Positions 35,482 to 43,478 of a DNA stretch of 64,000 nt are shown here, one piece after another. Position numbers and translations under genes: made by a program. Location of the stretch: assembly GCA_963699175.1 (NCBI GenBank), contig OY969418.1, positions 1,798,001 to 1,862,000 of the forward strand. Direction: 5' to 3'. This DNA comes from JACPYM01 sp963699175 (GTDB lineage Bacteria > Acidobacteriota > Blastocatellia > RBC074). Each line of letters opens with the position of its first letter. Position 1 is the stretch's first letter. The notes under the pieces are model-generated. The model ran no database searches. It was not told the origin of the DNA and was given only the letters and a program-made list of their open reading frames with translations.

Positions 35482-35514
35482 AAAACCCCACCGACTTAAC
35501 GCCAGTGGGCTTTT
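35482..35514 (-). terminator. Terminator of the TSP3-like protein gene
   Basis: On the minus strand AAAAGCCCAC pairs imperfectly with GTGGGGTTTT and is followed by CG and an A/T-rich stretch. It is about 30 bp after the stop of the gene at 35543. Confidence 0.6.
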
Positions 35515-35542
35515 CTTCGAGAGTATGACTAGAAGAAACTTA

Positions 35543-36088
35543 TTACCAACGCCGACCGCTATATTGTCGGTAACTCTGATAGAAGCCTTGCTCAAAACCT
35601 TGTCGGTAGGCAGCATTGCCGTTCCGATAGTGGCTTGAGTTATTCGGCGTCATCGCACGATTAGACTGGGCATCTTCACGGCCTCGTTGTGAGCCGTCAC
35701 GTAAGCCCTTCTGGTAATCCCCGTTATTGTAACCGTAGTTGCCATAACCATTATTGCCGTAATAGCCGTCGTTGCCATAGTAACCGCCATTACCATAACT
35801 ACGATTACCATAACCGTAGCGGTTATTTTCGTAGCGGTCATTCACGCCGTTGCGGTTTCGGTCATTACCGTAAGAATAGCCACGATTTCGCTCAACCCGA
35901 TCCGGTATGCCATTCCGATTGAAGTCGGGTTGGCCCCGGCGGGTTTCAAAACGGTCAGGAATACCATCCCGATCACGATCACGACGCCCGCCCCGCCCCT
36001 GTGCGTTGACAGTAGAAACAGCGCCGATGCTCAGAACAAAAGCACTTGCGAGCGCTAAAGAAACAATACCTTTTTTCAAGTTTTTCAT
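35543..36088 (-). CDS. Secreted protein with TSP3-like calcium repeats and Tyr/Gly/Asn-rich region
   Basis: 181 residues from ATG 36088 (MKNLKKGIVSLALA...), signal peptide cleaved near VNAQG. Residues 35-90 carry three thrombospondin-type-3-like repeats, DRDRDGIPDRFE, DFNRNGIPDRVE and DRNRNGVNDRYE, whose acidic residues should bind calcium. A stretch rich in YGN/YYGN follows. The last 45 residues (GLRDGSQRGREDA ... YRQGFEQGFYQSY) look like a separate helical module with Gly every fourth or eighth residue. It probably acts outside the cell; the function is unknown. Confidence 0.75.
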   Translation of the reverse strand: MKNLKKGIVSLALASAFVLSIGAVSTVNAQGRGGRRDRDRDGIPDRFETRRGQPDFNRNGIPDRVERNRGYSYGNDRNRNGVNDRYENNRYGYGNRSYGNGGYYGNDGYYGNNGYGNYGYNNGDYQKGLRDGSQRGREDAQSNRAMTPNNSSHYRNGNAAYRQGFEQGFYQSYRQYSGRRW

Positions 36089-36529
36089 ATTTGCTCCCTT
36101 CCCTAGCATTGTTAAACCCACAGATGAATAAGCATTTTGTGTGCCAACGTGAGTGGGCAGCACAGGTCTTTCTGCATCAACAATTTAGCCTTGGATGGAA
36201 TACAGAATTAGAAGCGGATAAACACTATCTGGGATAAATCTAGCGGAAATGGAGTGTATGGGAGAGGTAAAGCTAAACAAGCTACTCGGACTTGTACCAA
36301 GTGGCTTGTTTTGTTGACTTCATTGATTTTACAAGTATATATAAGGCGCACTTCTAATAGTTAAAGGAGACTTGCCAATGAAACTTAAGAAGGACTATTT
36401 TTGGCTTGGTGTTGGTTCGCTCGCCCTTATATTAACTGTGTTGTTGCTAAACTGGCACTTGCTGTGGAGGCATGATTGGAATGCACGTGCCTCATTTGGC
36501 GATATGTTTGGTGTTGGTAATGCAATTTT

Positions 36530-37538
36530 GGCTCATGTGTAACTAGATTGCATTTCCCTTGTTCGGCACATCCGCCGAATCAGAAGGTCGTTGATGCATT
36601 TCGCGTTAGACATCGCCTCGTAAGTGGCTACGTAGCACCTGAGATAACGCTTATGCACGCCACGAAAAACGCGCAAGTAGGTGCGTAAAGCAGTTCCGGC
36701 GCCTTCACAAGTATTGCAATGGACTTCGCGTATGCCATCACCATCGTCATCCCGCGCCCATTCACGCTGGCCATTGTCAGCGCGTCCGTGCCGGACGGTC
36801 GCATGTGCGAGGTCAAGTTCGGATTCCACCCGCCGGTAGCCGCTCCATTCATCGGTATAGAGAATGGCTGCGCCCGCCGGGATGGTGCTCTCAACGACGA
36901 AGAGGCAATCGTCGCGGTCAGCATTCTCGCCGACAAAGTAGCGCACTGTTTTACTCGTGCGTTCAACGACCGAGAAGATTGGCGGACGATCATTGGCATA
37001 GGTGCCGTGCCCGGGCTGCTTGTTCGCCCGGCGGCGCGGCGGGTCGGCAGGGTCAGGCTGCGGCGTGCTTTTTTTCCCCCGCCTTCTGATACAACTCGTC
37101 CGCTTCAAAGACCGTGCCTGGCAAGACCTCTGTGGGCTGCTGCTCGTAGAGGTTCTGTTGCACGCGCTGGCGCAGCGTATGTACCTGCTTATGCGAACAG
37201 GCGAGTTCGCGTGCCAAGCGTGCCGTCGGCTCGCCTTTGGCGATGCCGCGCAACAAGAGCACTAATTGCGCAGACGACCGTCTGGTCTTAGCAAGATCGT
37301 CCCGCTCAGCAGCGTGTAATAACGGTCGCAGTCTTTACAGCGATAGCCAATGAAATGGCCACGCTGCCGTGCGACGCGACGTTGCTGGCTCTGACAGTTC
37401 GGACAACTCAACCCATTTGGATGGAGTTGTTTTTCAAGCCAGGCCATACAGGCTTCATTATCGAGCAAGTCGCTAATGGGAAAGTCAATCATTCCCTTAG
37501 CTTACCTGCGATTCACGCAAACTGGCTACACATGAGCC
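36530..37538 (-). mobile_element. IS1595-family insertion sequence, 1009 bp
   Basis: Terminal repeats GGCTCATGTGTA at both ends, and the 8-bp target duplication GCAATTTT at 36522-36529 and 37539-37546. Both features fit IS1595. The single transposase gene is read on the minus strand but is frameshifted twice. Confidence 0.93.
36533..37492 (-). pseudogene. IS1595-family transposase, two frameshifts
   Basis: N-terminal zinc ribbon: CPNCQSQQ and CKDCDRYY. One base is missing near 37293 (ATCTTGCT where ATCTTTGCT is expected), which moves the frame. The middle part includes LARELACSHKQVHTLRQRV and FEADELYQ, the first catalytic Asp. A T7 run at 37069-37075 (A7 on the coding strand) is one base too long and returns the frame. 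The rest (RRRANKQPGHGTYANDRPP, YTDEWSGYRRV with the second Asp, VHCNTCEG) is intact. Confidence 0.85.
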
Positions 37539-38177
37539 GCAATTTTTTCTGGTCTAGCGTTTGCAGCATTGATAATTACATTACTTATGCAAAAGGATGA
37601 ACTTGAATTACAGAGAAAAGAGCTTGAAGACACTCGTGAGGAATTGGCAAGAACAGCGGCAGCACAAGAAAAAACGGAGAAAGCGTTAAACGACCAGTTA
37701 AGTGAGTTAATTAAACAGCGCAGGCTATCAATTATGCCCTCACTAACGCTTGAGCCTGCAGAACGACCTAAGCTAAGTAATGTGGGAAACGGCACTGCGT
37801 TGAGTATTCAAGTTAAACCTATTGAGGTTAGGTTTGACAACGGGAAGGCTGCTACATTTGAATTTTGGCCAATTAACCTACTTACTAATCAAGGACATAA
37901 AGACATACGCCCAAAGTTTAGCGGGCCTTCCACATACACCCAACAAGAAATCAATGAACTGTCAGGTTTAATAGAACAATATTTGAGCAAAGAAGACTAT
38001 AAACTCACAATAAGATATTTAGATATTGAAGGAATAGTGTACGAACAAGTGCTTACTATTGAATCAGGAGCCTGTAGGCCATCTTCAGCCAAACCTTTTA
38101 GTAGGCCAGCTACAGAAGTAGAAATATAAAAACCGCCCCTCCCAGGCCGTCTTAGTTCACGAATGAAGAGAAAGAAT

Positions 38178-38411
38178 ATGACAAAACGAATCGCGCTCAT
38201 TTTTGCAATATTCAGTTTGCTTACATTGCCCGCGCTAGGCACTCCTTACGATAAAGAACATAAGAAGCCCAAAGGGACTTCTTATCGTTGTCCAAATGAC
38301 TGCGGGAGACACGGTACTTGCAGAAATAATCTCTGTATCTGTGATCCAGGTTGGACGGGTTTAGGATGTAAAGTGAAAGTCCGTGCACCTACCACTCACA
38401 AGCGGTCTTAG
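38178..38411 (+). CDS. Small secreted EGF-like protein
   Basis: 77 residues from ATG 38178; an upstream ATG at 38163 is in frame, but AAGAGAA between them suits the second. Signal peptide MTKRIALIFAIFSLLTLPALG, then CPNDCGRHGTCRNN and LCICDPGWTGLGC: six cysteines spaced as in an EGF-like domain. EGF-like domains are rare in bacteria. A lone domain of 28 residues with a signal peptide suggests a secreted disulfide-rich peptide. Its gene lies in the mobile-element zone. Confidence 0.75.
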   Translation: MTKRIALIFAIFSLLTLPALGTPYDKEHKKPKGTSYRCPNDCGRHGTCRNNLCICDPGWTGLGCKVKVRAPTTHKRS

Positions 38412-38439
38412 TTTATCTCTTAAGTATAGGGCGGAAGCT

Positions 38440-38674
38440 TTATAACTTTTGCCAAGCTACCAAATCAAAGTTGGTGAAATTGACGATCAAGCGACGCCGG
38501 TAATCATAGCCGCACCGAAACAACGACTGCGGCTTGCGACTGTGCTTCATAAGTTTGAGGGCCTACTGCTGATGCAGCTATTCACCCAGCTTGTGACACA
38601 AACAGAAGGTGAATGTTAACAAGGCGACCAACCGATCCAAGGGGTGTGGCCCGGTCAAACGGGTCACTTCCAGT
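38440..38674 (-). pseudogene. Decayed C-terminal fragment of an IS4-like transposase
   Basis: On the minus strand one frame reads VTRLTGPHPLDRLVALLTF, FCLCHKLGE, then two TAG stops (at expected Trp and Lys positions), then HSRKPQSLFRCGYDYRRRL. This matches the end of an IS4-type transposase (LDRLVALL, HKLGEW, KxxGRKxxSLFRYGLDYLR). The 5' part is absent. Confidence 0.65.
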
Positions 38675-38708
38675 CTGAGGAAATAAGGTATGAGGCCTAA
38701 AAGAAAGG

Positions 38709-38789
<81 letters not shown>

Positions 38790-38895
38790 CGTTTTGACCT
38801 GTCAAATTGGATCAAGGTCTCGATCCGCGCGGCCAAAACGAAGGCGCAATGTTACTGATCGAACCAGAAGTCGTCAAGCGGTCGTGGAAATTGGT

Positions 38896-39884
38896 AACGC
38901 GATTACCGGAAAAAGTTTGATGAGCATAGCCCTTCCGAAGTAAGAAAAGTGTGACCAAACACTTTGCTTCAGGAGGACACTATGCTCATCCAGGAAACCA
39001 TAAACGAACCCGATATGCTGCTCAAGCTGCTGGTTAATCTCGACGATCAATTGCAGGCCTTGCAACCGCAACTCGCCGCCCAACAGTTGCCGCGTGACCG
39101 TCGGGGCGGGCCAGCGCGCTTGTGTGCCGCCGAGGTGCTGACGATCATGATTTACGGCGCTTGGCTCGGACTGACCGACAAGGCCAAACTCTATTACTAC
39201 TTTCAGCGGCACCACTGGGCGGAGTTTCCGGCCTTGCCCAGTTACAGCAAGTTTGTCGAAGCGACGAACCGCGTCGTGCGTGAAGCGGGCGCACTGTTGG
39301 GTCAGCAATTGCAAGCCAATCGCGCTGCGCAGCACGGCCACCCCGTGGTCTTGCAAGACTCCACGCCCGTGCCGGTTTGCAAAGTGGCCCGTGCCAAACA
39401 GCATCGTACCTTCAAAGAGCACGCGCGCAAATCGCGCAACGGGAGTGGCTACTGGTATGGTTTCAAACTGCACGTGCAGTGTGATCAGCGTGGGCGTTTA
39501 TGTGCCGTGCGTTTGACGGCCGCCAACGTGGATGATCGGCAGTTGCTCGACCCCTTGTGTGAGTGGATCGAGCACGGCATTGTGGTGGGCGACCGCGGTT
39601 ACATCTCGCAAGCAAGGGCAGAAGAACTAGGGCGGCGTGGAATCAAGCTCTTCACCCCAAACCGCAAGAACATGAAAAAACTCGCCACGCCGTTCCAAGT
39701 AGCGTGTCTGCAAGCCCGGCACCGGGTTGAAGAGGCGTTCGAATTTCTCAAGTGCTGTTTCGGCCTGATCCGCAGTACACATCGGGCGGATTACGCCTTC
39801 GCGATTCACTTGCTGGTGTGTTTACTCGCCTATTCGCTCTTTAACTTGCTGTTTCAATAAGCACTTTTTCCCGGTAATCGCGTT
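38896..39884 (+). mobile_element. IS982-family insertion sequence, about 989 bp
   Basis: Terminal repeats AACGCGATTACCGG-AAAAAGT (left, one base shorter) and the complement at the right. A 3-bp GGT duplication fits the position inside element B. One transposase gene is intact. Confidence 0.85.
38982..39860 (+). CDS. IS982-family transposase
   Basis: 292 residues from ATG 38982 with GGAGGACACT upstream. DDE residues: D in LQDSTPVPVCK, D in VVGDRGYIS and E in RHRVEEAFEFLK. FKEHARKSRNGSGYWYGFKLH is the usual IS982 segment. The gene is complete, so the element may still move. Confidence 0.92.
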   Translation: MLIQETINEPDMLLKLLVNLDDQLQALQPQLAAQQLPRDRRGGPARLCAAEVLTIMIYGAWLGLTDKAKLYYYFQRHHWAEFPALPSYSKFVEATNRVVREAGALLGQQLQANRAAQHGHPVVLQDSTPVPVCKVARAKQHRTFKEHARKSRNGSGYWYGFKLHVQCDQRGRLCAVRLTAANVDDRQLLDPLCEWIEHGIVVGDRGYISQARAEELGRRGIKLFTPNRKNMKKLATPFQVACLQARHRVEEAFEFLKCCFGLIRSTHRADYAFAIHLLVCLLAYSLFNLLFQ

Positions 39885-39914
39885 GGTAGTGGGGCGACAG
39901 TGTGTTGATGGCCG

Positions 39915-40157
39915 AATAGGGGTAAAAACGTAAGGTTATACTCTTGCAGCCGCGTAGCGGCGACCTGAGTTTAGCCCGGCGTTTTCAACGCCGGGAAAGA
40001 TAAGCCGTGAGTTCTGCGTCGCGTCAGCGACGCCTGATTCAAGCGTCGCTGACGCGACGCGGAACTACTGCGCACTGTACCGTGGGTTGAAAACCCACGG
40101 CTAAATTCAACTGCCGCTACGCGGCAAAAACGACAGCCTGACAGGTTTATCACTACT
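39915..40157. repeat. Nested, older copy of MITE-like element A
   Basis: Hairpins match element A: CCCGGCGTTTTCAACGCCGGG, the long GCGTCGCGTCAGCGACGC stem, and CCGTGGGTTGAAAACCCACGG, in reverse order, so it is inserted in the opposite sense. Flanks GATGGCCG (39907-39914) and GAGGGCCG (40158-40165) match in 7 of 8 bases, as an aged target duplication. Ends match those of A in about two thirds of bases. Confidence 0.75.
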
Positions 40158-40251
40158 GAGGGCCGTTGATTGGTTGCTTAATCTATTGCCATACAAAGCG
40201 CGGCTTTGATAGCAACACACTGTCGCCCCACTACCTGGAAATTGCGTGAGG

Positions 40252-40983
40252 CTATGCCTTGCGCAAACGGAAATCGGCAAAGATCGGCAGATGATCGGAA
40301 GCGATCAAGGCGCGCCGGCTGCGGTGCAAACCGATTTCAGTCAACTCCAGCGAGTTGTCAAAGTAAATATGGTCGAGATGTAGAAAAGGCAAGAGGCCTG
40401 GGTAAGTGCGCTTACGACCCAACTGCAAACGAATGTCGGCGCTCTGAAAGTGCTCGGCCAGCAAGTGCGACGCTTTACCGCGCATCCACTCGTTGAAATC
40501 GCCGAGCATCACGCGCGGCCCGGCGTGATCCAAGCTGTTCAAGATTGCTGTGTCTAGCAGTTTGCGCGCTTGATGCCGCCGCTCAGTGTACGACGTGCCG
40601 AGATGCACGTTGTAGACGTGCAATATGCAATCCTTTTGCAGCTTGATGTCCACCCGCAGACAGCCGCGTTGTTCGCGCCCGTAGATGCTGATGTCGTGAT
40701 TGACATCGGAGAGCAGCGGCCAGCGGCTCAAGACCAAGTTGCCATAAGCGCCGCCGCGCAGTTGGCGATTCTCGCCGAGGCGATATTCCATCCCCAGTTC
40801 GCGCGCGATGTAATGCGCTTGATCGTCTTCGCTGCCTTGCCCGCGAATCGCCAGCACTTCCTGCAAAGCGATGATATCGGCGTCAATCTCACGCAGCACT
40901 TTGACTATGCGCTCCGGGCTGACACGCCGATCAAGTCCTTGGCACTTATGAATGTTGTAGGTGACGATCCGAAAACTCTTCAT
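40252..40983 (-). CDS. Endonuclease/exonuclease/phosphatase family protein, YbhP-like
   Basis: 243 residues. EEP fold: FRIVTYNIHKCQG, DIIALQEVL (metal-binding Glu), VHLGTSYTERRHQ, VMLGDFNEWMRG (D-x-N) and ASDHLPIFADF (catalytic SDH). It follows the cardiolipin synthase by 30 bp, as ybhP is linked to clsB in enterobacteria. The substrate may be a phospholipid or phosphodiester. Confidence 0.9.
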   Translation of the reverse strand: MKSFRIVTYNIHKCQGLDRRVSPERIVKVLREIDADIIALQEVLAIRGQGSEDDQAHYIARELGMEYRLGENRQLRGGAYGNLVLSRWPLLSDVNHDISIYGREQRGCLRVDIKLQKDCILHVYNVHLGTSYTERRHQARKLLDTAILNSLDHAGPRVMLGDFNEWMRGKASHLLAEHFQSADIRLQLGRKRTYPGLLPFLHLDHIYFDNSLELTEIGLHRSRRALIASDHLPIFADFRLRKA

Positions 40984-41013
40984 CAGAAAATACAGCCAGC
41001 GATAGAGCGATTA

Positions 41014-42528
41014 TTATTCGTGCTTGACCCGCTCGCGTCTCTCTGCCTCTCCTTCTCCCGCCCTCACGGTCTCACGCTCTTTTTCCTGTTCGCCTTCGCG
41101 GTGCAAGGCAAAGGCGCGGATGAACAACGAAACGGCCACCCAGATGCCCAACACCGCCAGCGGCACCGAAATCACGCGCGGATAAAAGATGGCGAGTTCC
41201 GACAAGAACAGTAGTAGGAAACCCGCCGCGGTCATAATCCGCGCCTCCGAAGGCCCCAACACGCGACGATTCAAGATCGCCGCGCTCACTGCATGGCTGA
41301 TACGTATCGCGCCCGCCGCCGCGCGCGAAGAGCTGCCTGAACCGAGTTGCGTGCGCAATCGCCGCTTCGCCAACTTGTGCGTCGGCGAGACGCAACGTCT
41401 ATGGGTCAACACAATCTCCGTCGCGTTTTGCAAGTCGGCCAAGTACATCTCTTCCATCGCATTGCCGAAGTCGTGATCTTCGATGATGACATCCAACTCC
41501 CAATTGCCCAACCAACTCGCCAGGTTGAGATTGGTCGAGCCGACCCGCGCCCACCAGCCGTCTGCCACCGCCGTCTTAGCGTGTACCATCGGGCCGTTCC
41601 ACTCAAACACGCGCACGCCCACTTCGAGCAACGCTCGATAGCCGGTCCGCGAGAGCGCGCGCACGACCGGAATGTCCGTTGCCTGCGGCACCAGTAACCG
41701 CACATCCACGCCGTCCATAGCCGCTGCACGCAACGCTTGGACATAAGGTGTGGTCGCCACAAAATAGGCGTCGGTCAGCCATAAGTTCTGGCGCGCCGTA
41801 GCCGCGATCATCTGATCCAAACGATACAGCCCCGCGTTGTAAGGCATGCCTGCCACCACCCGTAGAGCTACTTCTCCGGCTGGCGCGAGCTTGGTGCCAT
41901 CGGGCAATTCATCTGACGGGAGCGGTTCTCCTGTCAACGCCCACGTCTGGGCAAAAGCCCGCGCGATCTCGGCCACCGCCGGGCCTTGCACTTCTACTCC
42001 CGTGTCGCGCCACGGCTCAAGCCCGCGCGCGGGGTCGCCCACCCACATCTGCCCTACACACAGCCCTGCTACAAATCCTACGCGCCCGTCCACCACAATT
42101 GTCTTGCGGTGATCGCGCCCCAACCAGCCGAACGGGCTGTCGAAGCGTGGCCTATTGAAACACCGCACCTCAACGCCTGCCTCGCGCAACTTGCGCCAAA
42201 ATCTGTTGGAGGTGGCAGTGAGCGCGCCCACCCAATCGTAGATCAGCCGCACCTGTACGCCCGCACGCGCTTTGGCCATCAGCAGTTCGGCAAACTGCGC
42301 GCCTTGTCGGTCTTCATGAATGATGTAACTCTCGAAGTGGATGAACTGCTGGGCGGACTCTAGCGCAGCCAGCCAGGCGGGATAATTTTCTGTGGCATCC
42401 TTGAGTAGTCGGATATAGTTGTCTGGAATCAGCGGGGCGCCAGCGGTACGCACAACCGCCCGCTCGGCCAACAAGTGTGCGCGTACATCATAGCGTGGCT
42501 TCTGTCGTGCTTTGAGCGGAACAGCCAT
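41014..42528 (-). CDS. Phospholipase D family cardiolipin synthase, ClsB-like
   Basis: 504 residues. Two HKD motifs: DHRKTIVVDGRVGFVAG (about residue 140) and VHAKTAVADGWWARVGSTN (about 315). The C-terminal 110 residues hold two hydrophobic segments (MTAAGFLLLFLSELAIFY and VPLAVLGIWVAVSLFI) and end in a Glu/Arg-rich tail, an addition to the normal enzyme. It makes cardiolipin or phosphatidyltransfer products at the inner membrane. It is paired with the EEP gene downstream. Confidence 0.88.
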   Translation of the reverse strand: MAVPLKARQKPRYDVRAHLLAERAVVRTAGAPLIPDNYIRLLKDATENYPAWLAALESAQQFIHFESYIIHEDRQGAQFAELLMAKARAGVQVRLIYDWVGALTATSNRFWRKLREAGVEVRCFNRPRFDSPFGWLGRDHRKTIVVDGRVGFVAGLCVGQMWVGDPARGLEPWRDTGVEVQGPAVAEIARAFAQTWALTGEPLPSDELPDGTKLAPAGEVALRVVAGMPYNAGLYRLDQMIAATARQNLWLTDAYFVATTPYVQALRAAAMDGVDVRLLVPQATDIPVVRALSRTGYRALLEVGVRVFEWNGPMVHAKTAVADGWWARVGSTNLNLASWLGNWELDVIIEDHDFGNAMEEMYLADLQNATEIVLTHRRCVSPTHKLAKRRLRTQLGSGSSSRAAAGAIRISHAVSAAILNRRVLGPSEARIMTAAGFLLLFLSELAIFYPRVISVPLAVLGIWVAVSLFIRAFALHREGEQEKERETVRAGEGEAERRERVKHE

Positions 42529-42643
42529 TAAATCGTCTTCTTAAGGTTTCAACCGATAGCTCAATCATCAGCGGGAGGGAGCGTGCCGAGCACTAACATA
42601 CCTACGGCAGCTATAGATTTCAAGAAAGAGAATTTCCGCAATA

Positions 42644-42759
42644 GGTAGTGGCGCAAGCGGGAGAGAAGGTTTGGAGTCCCGCCTGCAGGCGGAAGCTTGC
42701 GTTGACCAGCCCGGCCGGCTGCAGCCGGTACTCCAAACTCAACACCTTGCGCCACTACT
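42644..42759. mobile_element. MITE-like element C, 116 bp, 8-bp target duplication
   Basis: Ends GGTAGTGGCGCAAG (left) and AGTAGTGGCGCAAG (right, read inwards). CCGCAATA lies outside both (42636-42643 and 42760-42767). The interior is CTCCAA-bounded palindromes around CCTGCAGG and GGCTGCAGCC. The GGTAGTG ends link it to elements A and B. Confidence 0.85.
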
Positions 42760-42810
42760 CCGCAATATTGTTTGCTGTAGTGATGGCTGTCTCGCCAGCT
42801 TCGGCTTTTC

Positions 42811-43440
42811 TCATTTCACACGTTGGCCACCTGTCGCCACCAGCCTGAGCCTTTTTTCCAGCGGCGCCTGCGGGTGGGGGATGAGTAAATGAAGTGTCGG
42901 GTTGAGACGCAAGGGGCCGCGCGCATCTGGTGACAGTTCGATGGTGATGGTTATTTTGCCCTGCTGCCCTGGCTGCAAAAACCCTAAAGGTAATGGAGTC
43001 TGCGTGCTCAAAAAATCATCCATTCTCTTCAGCACAGCGTCACGCGCCGCAAAAACGCAAGCGCCTAGCGCCGCCTGATCTGTCGGCCCTAGCCAGCTCT
43101 CCTTGGTAAAGCCGCTGAAGGCGGCAGTCATACGCGCCTCATTAACCAGCTTGTTAGGTAAATCCAGATCAAGCGCATAGAGCGCCACACCACTATTGAT
43201 CAGCGAAACGTTTTGCAGCGTAACGGTCAAACTTGTGCCACTTTCGTCGAGCGCCAAGGTTGCTACAGCCCCAACGCCAACCAAAACAATTGGTGGCGTG
43301 CCTTTTTCGTGCAGCCGAATATCGTCAAAGCTGAGCGTCACCGAAGAACCTGGTTTGAGCACGATGACGCCCGCTCGTGTTGTAGTCGTCGCGAGCAGCA
43401 GCCAGAGAAAAACGCACAGGAACACACAGATGAACTTCAT
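42811..43440 (-). CDS. Secreted protein of unknown function
   Basis: 209 residues from ATG 43440, five bases after AGGAGG. Signal peptide ICVFLCVFLWLLLATTTTRA. The mature part is beta-rich (VIVLKPGSSVTLSFDDIRL, LTVTLQNVSLINSG, KITITIELSP), like an immunoglobulin or carrier domain. It precedes no obvious partner other than the large secreted protein, which lies 35 bp upstream and probably shares its transcript. Confidence 0.65.
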   Translation of the reverse strand: MKFICVFLCVFLWLLLATTTTRAGVIVLKPGSSVTLSFDDIRLHEKGTPPIVLVGVGAVATLALDESGTSLTVTLQNVSLINSGVALYALDLDLPNKLVNEARMTAAFSGFTKESWLGPTDQAALGACVFAARDAVLKRMDDFLSTQTPLPLGFLQPGQQGKITITIELSPDARGPLRLNPTLHLLIPHPQAPLEKRLRLVATGGQRVK

Positions 43441-43478
43441 CATTACCTCCTATCAGACACCTAGCAAAGTTTCCCAGC

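Larger units (their letters stand above)
36378..38129 (+). pseudogene. Membrane coiled-coil protein gene split by IS1595-type insertion
   Basis: The first part, 36378-36529, starts ATG with AAAGGAGA upstream and encodes MKLKKDYFWLGVGSLALILT with one membrane helix. The insertion lies after codon 50. The gene resumes at 37547. With the insertion and one copy of GCAATTTT removed the frame is restored as GDMFGVGNAIFSGLAFAALI, giving 244 residues: two membrane helices, a charged coiled coil (ELELQRKELEDTREEL) and a beta-rich C-terminal domain. Such FGDMFGAxNALFSGLAF proteins are widespread, of unknown function. Here the gene is probably inactive. Confidence 0.85.
38893..40235. mobile_element. MITE-like element B, interrupted by IS982 and by a nested element
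   Basis: Without the IS the element is 351 bp (39885-40235) with 23-bp perfect ends GGTAGTGGGGCGACAG and TGTGTTG. The 8-bp duplication TGGAAATT flanks it at 38885-38892 and 40236-40243. The left copy is separated from the rest because the IS982-type element entered after the first three bases (GGT, repeated at 39885-39887). Inside lies a copy of element A. Confidence 0.75.
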
